Assembly (NCBI RefSeq): GCF_001887775.1
Contig: NZ_CP015519.1
Location: forward strand, 2,728,001 to 2,792,000
Direction of reading: 5' to 3'
Length of the DNA: 64,000 nucleotides
Source: Syntrophotalea acetylenivorans
GTDB taxonomy: Bacteria > Desulfobacterota > Desulfuromonadia > Desulfuromonadales > Syntrophotaleaceae
In this document: positions 7,762 to 14,955 of the stretch, in pieces
Layout: each line of letters opens with the position of its first letter
Numbering within the stretch: the first letter of the stretch is position 1
Translations under genes and position numbers: made by a program
Notes under the pieces: generated by a model
Database searches by the model: none
What the model saw: the letters and a program-made list of their open reading frames with translations, nothing else
Told to the model about the DNA's origin: nothing

Positions 7762-8409
7762 ATGAGACATATAATCCGTCAATGCCTGCTCGTTGTGTGT
7801 GTGCTTGTCTTGGCCGCTGGGTGCACCACAACGCAAATGAAGTTGTATAATGCGGCATTAACTGGTGACAACTACTCTGTGAAGACTTTGCTTTCACAGG
7901 GAATTGACATCAATTCGGGGGGCCAAGGTGGCGCAACCCCCCTTATGGCTGCTTCACAGAATGGCCATATTGAAACCGTCAAGATTCTGCTTGCAAAAGG
8001 CGCAAATGTCGACGCACAAAGAGACCAGGGAGAAACAGCCCTTTCATATGCTACAGATCATCCCGATATCGTAAATCTTCTGCTTGCTGCTGGTGCGAAT
8101 ACTGAGTTGAAAGATATTTTAGGTCAGACTGTTCTCATATATGCTTCGATGGAAGGCAAAACTGAGACTGTAATGGCCCTCATTGAAGGTGGTGCCAATA
8201 TTAATGCGATAGGTGCTAGCCCGGATTTTACCGCTCTTATATCTGCCTCAATGAACGGTCATGCCGAGATTGTAAGAGCTCTCATTGATGCGGGAGCAGC
8301 TGTCAATATTAGGAGCGAGAATTTAAACATAACAGCACTATCGATAGCTATCCATAATGACCATACAGAAATAGTCTCTTGGCTCCAGAAGGCTGGAGCA
8401 ACAAAGTGA
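7762..8409 (+). CDS. ankyrin-repeat lipoprotein
   Basis: 215-aa protein with signal peptide and lipobox VLAAGCTTT. It then carries about five ankyrin repeats: YNAALTGDNYSVKTLLSQG, TPLMAASQNGHIETVKILLA, TALSYATDHPDIVNLLLAAG, TVLIYASMEGKTETVMALIE and TALISASMNGHAEIVRALID. It ends after a partial sixth repeat. Ankyrin arrays mediate protein binding; a periplasmic, membrane-anchored scaffold is inferred. RBS AGAGAGGAA precedes ATG 7762. The truncated gene at 6427 is a paralogue. Confidence 0.88.
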   Translation: MRHIIRQCLLVVCVLVLAAGCTTTQMKLYNAALTGDNYSVKTLLSQGIDINSGGQGGATPLMAASQNGHIETVKILLAKGANVDAQRDQGETALSYATDHPDIVNLLLAAGANTELKDILGQTVLIYASMEGKTETVMALIEGGANINAIGASPDFTALISASMNGHAEIVRALIDAGAAVNIRSENLNITALSIAIHNDHTEIVSWLQKAGATK

Positions 8410-8822
8410 GGGGGCCTTGCTTCCTTTTTGGATTTTGTCGGGAATAGCAAGTATGCAGGAAGGCCAGAGGGGCAGGCTTCCAAGACGCTAAGTTCAGGCA
8501 TTCAGGCTTCCCTATGTGCCAGGATAGTTGTCCCAAAACCCGAAACACCTTTTCAGCCATATTGATCTTGACCTTCGCCGGTGGGTGTCAAATCACGACT
8601 TCTCAGGCACCGAAATGGCCTACCCTGAAAACAGGGTGGCCGATCTCATTTTGCGGCAGCTATAAGAACCTGAAAATGCTCCTTGAAACATCCAATAGAA
8701 CGGGCTAACGTGTCCTTGGCTGTGTATGCACACAGGCCTGCTGACGCGACCCCTAGGGATTGGCCTCAGGAGCCGCTTTTTATGTCCGAAATTCTTGAGT
8801 AAGAGGTAACTGCAAAATTAAT
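8410..8822. other. 413-bp stretch without a convincing gene
   Basis: Contains a 64-codon frame (8514-8708) whose N-terminus looks weakly like a lipoprotein leader (LILTFAGGC) but has no RBS. It could be a decayed member of the neighbouring small-lipoprotein cluster. The final part is the leader of the membrane protein at 8823. No RNA gene or terminator was identified. Confidence 0.4.
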
Positions 8823-9038
8823 ATGAAAAATTTACTCAGCTACCCGCTCCTCATTCCCTTGGCCTTGTTTCTCGGATTGGCACCTGTGCATCCACAGCCC
8901 CATCTAGTCGAGAAGCTGGGAATGCTGATGGAGGGTGCTCTAAAGAAGCCTATCGATATTTTCGACCTGGCTTGGCATACATGGCCCTTTGCACTTCTGA
9001 TTGTTCGGTTAGGAAAGGATGCAAAGAGAACCAAGTAA
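8823..9038 (+). CDS. small inner-membrane protein, unknown function
   Basis: 71-aa protein with two predicted membrane segments: PLLIPLALFLGLAPV near the N-terminus and HTWPFALLIVRLG near the C-terminus. They flank the amphipathic stretch PHLVEKLGMLMEGALKKPID. The pattern P.PHL.EKL.ML..G.L..PIDIFDL..H is typical of a short proteobacterial family sometimes labelled RND transporter in databases, a label not justified by its size. A terminator at 9084 closes the unit. Confidence 0.78.
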   Translation: MKNLLSYPLLIPLALFLGLAPVHPQPHLVEKLGMLMEGALKKPIDIFDLAWHTWPFALLIVRLGKDAKRTK

Positions 9039-9083
9039 TTTTTGCGGTGGCTCTCAAAATGCACCACCTGTCAGACATGAAAG

Positions 9084-9110
9084 GCCCGCCAGGCGATTTG
9101 GCGGGCTTTT
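9084..9110 (+). terminator. terminator after the small membrane protein
   Basis: Stem GCCCGCCA / TGGCGGGC with a 7-nt loop, followed by TTTT. Confidence 0.85.
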
Positions 9111-9481
9111 CCATTATGTCAGAGACTGGGGGAATTCTTCATCTCTACCAAAAACCAATGTTCAAAACTAGATGTAAGAATATAGACAAGACCCTACCCA
9201 TTTGACCCTAATTTCCGACTGGGTTAAATTGGTTAAGTCTTATTTATGCAGATTTCTGAAAATTTCCAGAAAGGAATAATGAAAGAAAGTGAAAACCACC
9301 TATAGTGATGAAGGTGTCTGTTTTTGTTTTATGTGGATCACTTGGGATTCCGTTTCAGAACTCATGAGTGCCTTGAAGACTAAGGACTAGTCAATCTCTA
9401 TTCACCAGCCATGTGATAGGTGCAAAGGTCTATGGGATTTGATGAAATATCCATCGTACGTTAACGGATAAGGAGCCAATC
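9111..9481. other. 371-bp intergenic stretch before the RelA/SpoT gene
   Basis: A/T-rich, with no frame or structured RNA I can support. It should hold the promoter of the RelA/SpoT-domain gene, whose AAGGAG RBS lies at 9470-9475. Confidence 0.4.
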
Positions 9482-10564
9482 TTGGCCTCTCTGAACTTTG
9501 AAAAGGAAAAAGACTCCTTCCGGAAATTCTACGACAGCAACTCGAAACACTTCGAGAAGGCCAAGAAGGCCTATATCCGCATCATCAGTTCCTTGCTCAA
9601 GGGGGCTGATATCGGCGAGGTGACGAAAATCGAAGGCCGGGTCAAGGACAAAGAGGAGTGTATTAAAAAATTTAACCGTAAATATCAAAGCAAGCTCGAA
9701 GCGGATGACCAGCCATACGAGATCAAGGACTACCTTTCCGACCTGATCGGCATCCGTATTATCTGCCTCTATGAGGACCAGATTGAAGTAGTGGCTGAGG
9801 TATTGAAACAACACTTCAAAATTATCGATGTCACCGACAAGATCTCGGCTGTTGAGAGTACCGAGGATTCGTTTGGCTACAAAGGCCTGCACATGGATCT
9901 TGCCCTGAACGATCAGATGATCTCCCTGCCGAAATACCAGCAGTATGCCGACTATCCCTTCGAAGTGCAGATCAGGTCTTTGATACAGGATGCCTGGAGT
10001 GTTCTTGACCACAAAATTAAATACAAAAAATCGATTCCTACAGATCTCAAACGCAGGATCAATGCTCTATCCGCCCTTTTTGAGTTGGCCGACCGTGAGT
10101 TCAAAGAGATCCGCAACGCCACCACCGAGCTCATCCATCAAGCCACGGTGGCTCCGATCAGCGACGCCTTTGATGACAGTAGGGAGACTGCAGATCAGCC
10201 ATCGACGGTGACCAGCGAAAAGACAGTCAATGCTTTTAACTTTCTGCGTGTCGCGGGACATTTTTTCAGAGATTTCGAATTCGAAGACTATAAAGTTGAT
10301 GACTTCGTCCAGGACATCCTAAAGCTGGACGGTGGCTTTAAAAAGTCGGAGCTACACAAAAGCTTGAACACGAATCTTAAAACCGTCAGAGAGTATAGCG
10401 ATTATTTCATGGCCAAAAATCCTGGTAACACCTTCAGCCCCTACACCGCGATCCGGCATTGTCTGTATCTCTACGACCAGGAAACCTTCAGCCGGATTTT
10501 ATCCAAGGGACCCAAAGATCGCTTCGAAGGGTGGCTGAGAGAGTTCCGGGGGGACTATACCTAA
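9482..10564 (+). CDS. RelA/SpoT synthetase-domain protein with C-terminal extension
   Basis: 360-aa protein carrying a stand-alone (p)ppGpp-synthetase-type domain over about residues 1-200. Visible motifs are KIEGRVKDKEECIKKFNRKY (donor site), DLIGIRIICLY, FGYKGLH at 131-137 and FEVQIRSLIQDAWSVLDHKI with Glu161, Gln163 and His177. No HD hydrolase domain and no TGS/ACT domain are present. After a linker at about 210-235, residues 236-360 form a separate helical region. TTG 9482 is chosen because of AAGGAG six bases upstream. Small alarmone synthetase, or a toxic SAS with fused regulator, are the options. Confidence 0.85.
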   Translation: MASLNFEKEKDSFRKFYDSNSKHFEKAKKAYIRIISSLLKGADIGEVTKIEGRVKDKEECIKKFNRKYQSKLEADDQPYEIKDYLSDLIGIRIICLYEDQIEVVAEVLKQHFKIIDVTDKISAVESTEDSFGYKGLHMDLALNDQMISLPKYQQYADYPFEVQIRSLIQDAWSVLDHKIKYKKSIPTDLKRRINALSALFELADREFKEIRNATTELIHQATVAPISDAFDDSRETADQPSTVTSEKTVNAFNFLRVAGHFFRDFEFEDYKVDDFVQDILKLDGGFKKSELHKSLNTNLKTVREYSDYFMAKNPGNTFSPYTAIRHCLYLYDQETFSRILSKGPKDRFEGWLREFRGDYT

Positions 10565-10660
10565 TTCACCATTTGAAGGCGCAGTGAATCGCCACGTTTA
10601 TCTTAGACGGTTTCAATTTACCCCCATGTCAACTCATAAATTACAAAACATAAGACCTAT

Positions 10661-10695
10661 AAAAGGCTCACCTGATTCCTCAGGTTGGGCCTTTC
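10661..10695. terminator. probable terminator hairpin after the RelA/SpoT gene
   Basis: AAAAGGCTCACCTGA pairs with TCAGGTTGGGCCTTT with one mismatch, loop TTCC. The rest of 10565-10844 holds no supportable gene. A minus-strand frame there reads through this hairpin and is doubtful. Confidence 0.7.
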
Positions 10696-10844
10696 CTATA
10701 TATTGATTGAAGACCTGCCCAGCTTTGCCAAAGGCATAATAGGGCACGCCAGTGGTCTTGAACCAGCCGGCTGAGCGGGTAGACTGAAACCTGAAGCCGA
10801 AAAATCGCCGGTTACTATTCATCTTGAACAACAGGCAGGCCACC

Positions 10845-13598
10845 ATGCAGGAACTCTATTGGAAAGTCGATAACCCTTTAGCCCGCCTGGCGGAGTTGAC
10901 CAGCTTTTCCGGTGATTTATGGGAGCGGCCTTTGCGGCGGGATGTACGGTCCCTGGGTAAGTTGCTCGGCACCGTGATTCGCGAGCAGTCCGGCGAGGAG
11001 ATCTACCGGCTGGAAGAGGAGTTGCGCCAAGGCGCCATTGCTCATCGCCGGAGATTGTATCATGCTCAAGGGGATGCCGGCATCTGGCAGGACGATCCCC
11101 AGTTGCAGGTGGCGGTGGAATTGATTCGCGGGTTGTCGCTGACCGACGCCGGGCAGATCGTCAAGGCCTTCTCGACCTTTTTTGAATTGGTCAACCTGGC
11201 GGAAACCCAGCATCGCAAGCGCAGACTGAGGGCGGTGCGGCTGGCAGCGGAGGCGGAGGACAAGCCTGGTTCGCTGCGCGGCACTTTGGTTCGCCTGCGC
11301 GATAAGGGCTTCAGCGCCGAGCAGGTTTTTGAGGGCTTGCGCCACATCGAAGTGATGCCGGTGTTCACCGCTCACCCGACCGAGGTGGCTCGACGGGTGA
11401 CCCGAACCAAACGCCAGCGCATCGCCGGGGCTCTGGAGCAGCTCAACCGGCCGCTGCTGTTCGATGCCGAGGCGGCCCGTCATCAACAGGCGATTTTGTG
11501 CGAGATTACCGCGCTGTGGCAGACCGAAGAGATTCGCAGCCACAACCCAACAGTAGAAAACGAAATCGATATGGGGCTCGACCCCTATGCCCCTTATCTG
11601 ATCCCCGCCCTGGACGATTTCTACCCTGATCTGGCGGCGGCTTTGGACGAGGTCTTTGAGTCCCGTGTTGCACCCGGCGAAATGTCGCCGGTGGTCCGCT
11701 TCGGTTCCTGGATCGGCGGCGATCGGGATGGCAATCCGAAGGTGAGCCCGGAATCGACGGAAACGGCGTTGATAAAAGCCCGCCATGTGATTCTCGACAG
11801 TTACCTGAAGGATGTGGCGCAACTTAAGGAGTTGCTTACTCCGTCCGGTTGCCGAGTGCCCACCAGCCCGGCCTTTCGCCAGGTTCTGCAGGGGTATCGG
11901 CAGACCCTGCCTGCCGCCGCCGAGGCCATGGCCGCCTTTCCTGAATGCGAGCTCTATCGCCAGTTTTTAGCGGCCGTCGGTTACCGTCTGGCCTGTTGCC
12001 GGCACTCGCCGCAGTCGGCCGAGGGCTATCGCTCCGCCGCTGAGTTCGAAACAGATTTGCGCCTGTTGCGGGACAGCCTGGAGCATCACCGCGCCCGGCG
12101 CCTGGTCTGCGAGTACCTCGATCCCTTGTTGCGCAAGGTGTCCACCTGTGGTTTCCACTTGCAGGTACTCGATATCCGCCAGCATGCGCGGCTGCACGAA
12201 GAGGCCGAAGCCGCCCTGGCTCGGGGACTATGTGATGATCAGTCGGTGGTCACGGTGATGGAAACTTTGCGGGGGGTGGCGCAGTTGAAACGGCTGCATG
12301 CTCCGCAGGCCATCAGCCGCTATGTGATCAGTGGTACGAGTTGTGCCGAGGACATGAAACGCTGGCTACGGCTGGCGGAGCGAGCCGGAGTGCGGGTGGC
12401 GGCGGATGAAAAAAGAGGTGATCCGGGGCTGATGCCGGTGCCCTTGTTCGAGTCCATTGACGATCTGCGCCATGGGGCGAGCATCTGTCGCGAGCTGTGG
12501 AGCTCCGCTGACTACGGGGCGCTGCTCGATTCCTGGGGCCGCAGTCAGGAGGTTATGCTCGGATATTCCGATTCCAACAAAGACGGCGGCATGTTTACCA
12601 GTACTTGGGAAATTCACAAGGCGCAACGGGCTCTGCAGCAAGCCGCACGGGAGTGCAACATCCACCTGCGTCTGTTCCACGGCCGGGGGGGTACCGTCGG
12701 CCGTGGTGGCGGTCCCACCCATCGCGCGATCCTCAGCCAGCCAGGGGACGGTTTCTCCGGAGCGTTGAAGATCACCGAGCAGGGGGAAGTTATTAACTGG
12801 AAGTACGCTGATGTCGAGCTGGCACGGCGCACCTTTGAGCTGACCGTGGCCGCCAGCCTGGAGAGTTTGCTGTGCCCCGAGTACGGCGACACGACCGCCC
12901 AACCTCGCTGGGAGGAGGCTCTGGAGGAGATGTCCGCCAGTGCTCTGGACTTCTACCGCGCGCATATCGCCGATAACCCCGATCTGGTGGGCTATTTCGA
13001 ACAGGCGACGCCGGTGCTTGAATTTGAACTGGCTAAGATCGGTTCGCGACCGGCGCGGCGTAAGACGGCCGGTGGTTTAGAGGATTTGCGTGCGATTCCC
13101 TGGGGCTTCGGCTGGATACAGAGCCGCCATGTGCTGCCCGGCTGGTTCGGCGTCGGTCAGGCGCTGACCGCCTTTGCCGACAAGGGGCTGCAGGCTCGGC
13201 GGCTGCTCTGCGAGATGATGGAGGACTGTCCTTTCTTCGCCGACCTGATTCGCAACGTAGAGTTGGCTTTGACCAAGGTCGATCTGCCTATCGCGCGGCG
13301 CTATGCCGAACTGGTCGGCGATGCGGCGTTGCGGGAGCGCTTCTTTGGCCTGGTGGTTGCCGAGCACCAGCGGACCCTGGCGTCAGTGCTCGAGGTCACC
13401 GGCCAGAGTCGCCTGATGGAACATCAACCGAGCCTGGCCCGGTCCCTGCGTCTGCGCACTCCTTACGTTGATCCCTTGAGCCTGATGCAGATCGAGTTGT
13501 TGCGGCGCAAGCGGGCCGGGGAAGAGAGCAGTGAACTCAACTACCTGTTGGCCGCCACCATTCATGGCATCGCCGCCGGGCTGCGCAATACCGGTTGA
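10845..13598 (+). CDS. ppc: phosphoenolpyruvate carboxylase
   Basis: Carboxylates PEP to oxaloacetate, an anaplerotic step. Full-length, 917 aa from ATG 10845; the in-frame TTG at 10824 has no RBS. Signature residues are catalytic His177 in VFTAHPTEVARR, the GYSDSNKDGG motif, the Arg/Gly loop FHGRGGTVGRGGGPTHRAIL, and the invariant C-terminus ending LRNTG. It is a single-gene unit, convergent with the small minus-strand gene 15 bp downstream. Confidence 0.97.
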   Translation: MQELYWKVDNPLARLAELTSFSGDLWERPLRRDVRSLGKLLGTVIREQSGEEIYRLEEELRQGAIAHRRRLYHAQGDAGIWQDDPQLQVAVELIRGLSLTDAGQIVKAFSTFFELVNLAETQHRKRRLRAVRLAAEAEDKPGSLRGTLVRLRDKGFSAEQVFEGLRHIEVMPVFTAHPTEVARRVTRTKRQRIAGALEQLNRPLLFDAEAARHQQAILCEITALWQTEEIRSHNPTVENEIDMGLDPYAPYLIPALDDFYPDLAAALDEVFESRVAPGEMSPVVRFGSWIGGDRDGNPKVSPESTETALIKARHVILDSYLKDVAQLKELLTPSGCRVPTSPAFRQVLQGYRQTLPAAAEAMAAFPECELYRQFLAAVGYRLACCRHSPQSAEGYRSAAEFETDLRLLRDSLEHHRARRLVCEYLDPLLRKVSTCGFHLQVLDIRQHARLHEEAEAALARGLCDDQSVVTVMETLRGVAQLKRLHAPQAISRYVISGTSCAEDMKRWLRLAERAGVRVAADEKRGDPGLMPVPLFESIDDLRHGASICRELWSSADYGALLDSWGRSQEVMLGYSDSNKDGGMFTSTWEIHKAQRALQQAARECNIHLRLFHGRGGTVGRGGGPTHRAILSQPGDGFSGALKITEQGEVINWKYADVELARRTFELTVAASLESLLCPEYGDTTAQPRWEEALEEMSASALDFYRAHIADNPDLVGYFEQATPVLEFELAKIGSRPARRKTAGGLEDLRAIPWGFGWIQSRHVLPGWFGVGQALTAFADKGLQARRLLCEMMEDCPFFADLIRNVELALTKVDLPIARRYAELVGDAALRERFFGLVVAEHQRTLASVLEVTGQSRLMEHQPSLARSLRLRTPYVDPLSLMQIELLRRKRAGEESSELNYLLAATIHGIAAGLRNTG

Positions 13599-13613
13599 AT
13601 AGAGGGCAGGGGT

Positions 13614-13781
13614 TTATTCATTCTCCTCTTCCGCAAAGTCTTCATCGAAAAAAGTCTCAAGAAAGCGCTGGTTAGCGCGAAGTTGCCGGGCTATACCCAG
13701 GCGTAATTTTTCGAATTCATCGATCGGTTCCACATCTGATTGTTCTTGTTCTGTTTCTGGCGGTTGAGCTGGTTCAGTCAC
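13614..13781 (-). CDS. small acidic protein, paralogue of the glgA-linked gene at 18187
   Basis: About 55 aa from GTG 13781. Its C-terminal half, EFEKLRLGIARQLRANQRF, then an acidic tail, aligns with ELERLCRDIERQIRSNQRF of the gene after glgA at 18187-18339. It overlaps the 3' end of a decayed glgA copy, mirroring the arrangement at 18.3 kb. The upstream coding remnant is broken, but this small frame stays open. Function unknown; translational coupling to glycogen synthase suggests a role beside it (inference). Confidence 0.6.
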   Translation of the reverse strand: MTEPAQPPETEQEQSDVEPIDEFEKLRLGIARQLRANQRFLETFFDEDFAEEENE

Positions 13782-13985
13782 CTTTACCCTCCTGAGCTCG
13801 TTGATAAATCTCCACATAGCGGCCGGCCGACTGTTCCAAAGAAAAGTATCCACTCACATGGCCCGTTGCATCAGACACGTCCAGTCGTCGTGGTTTTGAA
13901 AGCGTTTCAGGGCCCGATCCAGGATTTTTATGAGGGCCTTGACCGCCGGGGTCTCGGCGCTGTAGGGGATGCAGGGCGGGACAAT
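13774..13985 (-). pseudogene. glgA (glycogen synthase) 3' remnant with internal deletion
   Basis: The minus strand encodes LEQSAGRYVEIYQRAQEGKG then stop, matching the C-terminus WEQSAGRYVEIYQRAQECKG of the intact glgA at 18344. Nucleotide similarity runs through about 13774-13952. At about 13953-13981 the sequence TCGGCGCTGTAGGGGATGCA resembles an internal glgA segment at about 18978-19008. About 450 bp are therefore deleted between the two homologous blocks, and the reading frame is also broken. This is the relic of a second glgA copy. Confidence 0.8.
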
Positions 13986-13996
13986 CAAAAAAAATC

Positions 13997-14025
13997 TTGC
14001 TATATCCGAAAAACCGGATTAAGCT
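13997..14025 (+). promoter_or_regulatory. arsR promoter with ArsR-type operator
   Basis: TTGCTA at 13997-14002 and TAAGCT at 14020-14025 are spaced 17 bp. The spacer holds ATCCG-N6-CGGAT (14004-14019). The same operator, in the same position between -35 and -10, lies in front of gapdh-arsJ at 39400-39428. With this -10, transcription would start at about the A of ATG 14032. Confidence 0.7.
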
Positions 14026-14031
14026 TTGCCT

Positions 14032-14370
14032 ATGCAAGCAACCACGGAAATATTCAAAGCCCTGGCCCACCAGACACGATTGCAGATCCTTTGCTTGTTG
14101 TTCGACGGCGAGGTGTGCGTCTGTAAACTCATGGCGATTCTCGATCTACCGCAATCAACGGCCTCCCGGCATCTTGCGATCCTGAAAAATGCCGGGCTGG
14201 TAGAAGACCGTCGTGACGGCACCTGGTCTCACTATTCCCTGGCCAGTGAGAGCAGCCTATTGGCCGACAGCTTGCTGAAGGTGCTTCAAGAGTATCTGCC
14301 GGCCACCGTGGAAGGAGCGACCTACCGCCAACGCCTCTCGGAGGCTCTGCACAAAGAAAAGTACGTTTGA
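14032..14370 (+). CDS. arsR: ArsR-family arsenic-responsive repressor
   Basis: Winged-helix metalloregulator of 112 aa. The alpha-3 metal site reads FDGEVCVCKLMAILDLPQS, with the Cys-Val-Cys pair used by As(III)/Sb(III)-sensing ArsR proteins. The recognition helix follows as QSTASRHLAILKNAGLVEDR and the wing is RRDGTWSHYSL. There is no RBS before ATG 14032 or TTG 14026; the predicted promoter would give a leaderless mRNA. Autoregulation is supported by the operator at 14004. A second operator follows the stop codon at 14388. Confidence 0.92.
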   Translation: MQATTEIFKALAHQTRLQILCLLFDGEVCVCKLMAILDLPQSTASRHLAILKNAGLVEDRRDGTWSHYSLASESSLLADSLLKVLQEYLPATVEGATYRQRLSEALHKEKYV

Positions 14371-14387
14371 GTTTTTTTTTAGAATAT

Positions 14388-14403
14388 ATCCGAATTTACG
14401 GAT
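14388..14403. promoter_or_regulatory. second ArsR-type operator, downstream of arsR
   Basis: ATCCG-AATTTA-CGGAT, the same half-sites and 6-bp spacing as at 14004 and 39405. No clear -35/-10 pair frames it. It may control the Fe-S/permease/thioredoxin operon, whose first ATG is 553 bp downstream, or a lost gene. Confidence 0.6.
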
Positions 14404-14955
14404 GCATGCCTTTTGGGCTGATAGCCTGTATAGCTAATTCCAGGAGCGTGAAAACGAACAAAAAGATTTTGCAGGTGATTGCTAGAGAATACCGTTGTTT
14501 TTCCATGGGTTAAGCGGAAACAAGCCAAGAGGGAAGTAACCTGGTCGATAACGAAAAGGCTGTGAACGTAAAAAGCGCGAAGCTGATAGCTGTGGGGGTA
14601 GCAGTAGCCACGTGCTGCATTCCCAGCCTCGAATGCCAGATCAATGCGGTCGGGGAGCAGGGGCAAGCCCAATAGAACTTGATACAGCTGTCAAAATAAG
14701 AAAAACGATACTTCAAGCGCCTATGGAGAATATAGATTAAAAGTGTGAACAACTAGGTACTTGAGGGGTGTCGCATCCAAGGTAAGGGTAAACCTGTTTT
14801 GCTGCGACGGTATTCCTCTGGATTTTTTCGCCAGAGAAAGTTCAGAGCAATACAAATCCCTTTGGGTAAGAGAAAGTCCTTTTCGTGCAAGCGAATTACT
14901 GAAGTGATACAGGCCCCTAGGCATGAACTACGTTTAGCAAAAGGAAGGTGACCCA
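14404..14955. other. 552-bp stretch without a recognisable gene
   Basis: Frames of 60-97 codons exist on the minus strand (for example 14379-14672), but none has an RBS or a recognisable motif, and they overlap each other. The block lies between arsR with its second operator and the Fe-S gene, so it may be a decayed gene of the arsenic locus or a long leader. No terminator was seen. Confidence 0.4.

Noticed and set aside
8514-8708. 64-codon frame with a weak lipoprotein-like leader (LTFAGGC)
   Set aside because: No RBS, very Cys- and Thr-rich without a plausible fold; at best a decayed relative of the neighbouring lipoproteins.
10634-10846. 70-codon minus-strand frame containing TTGVPYYAFGKAGQVFNQYI
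   Set aside because: Its end crosses the hairpin at 10661 and no start signal is visible; could be a gene relic but not recognisable.
14379-14672. 97-codon minus-strand frame
   Set aside because: Overlaps the ArsR operator at 14388 and competing frames; no RBS, no family motif.
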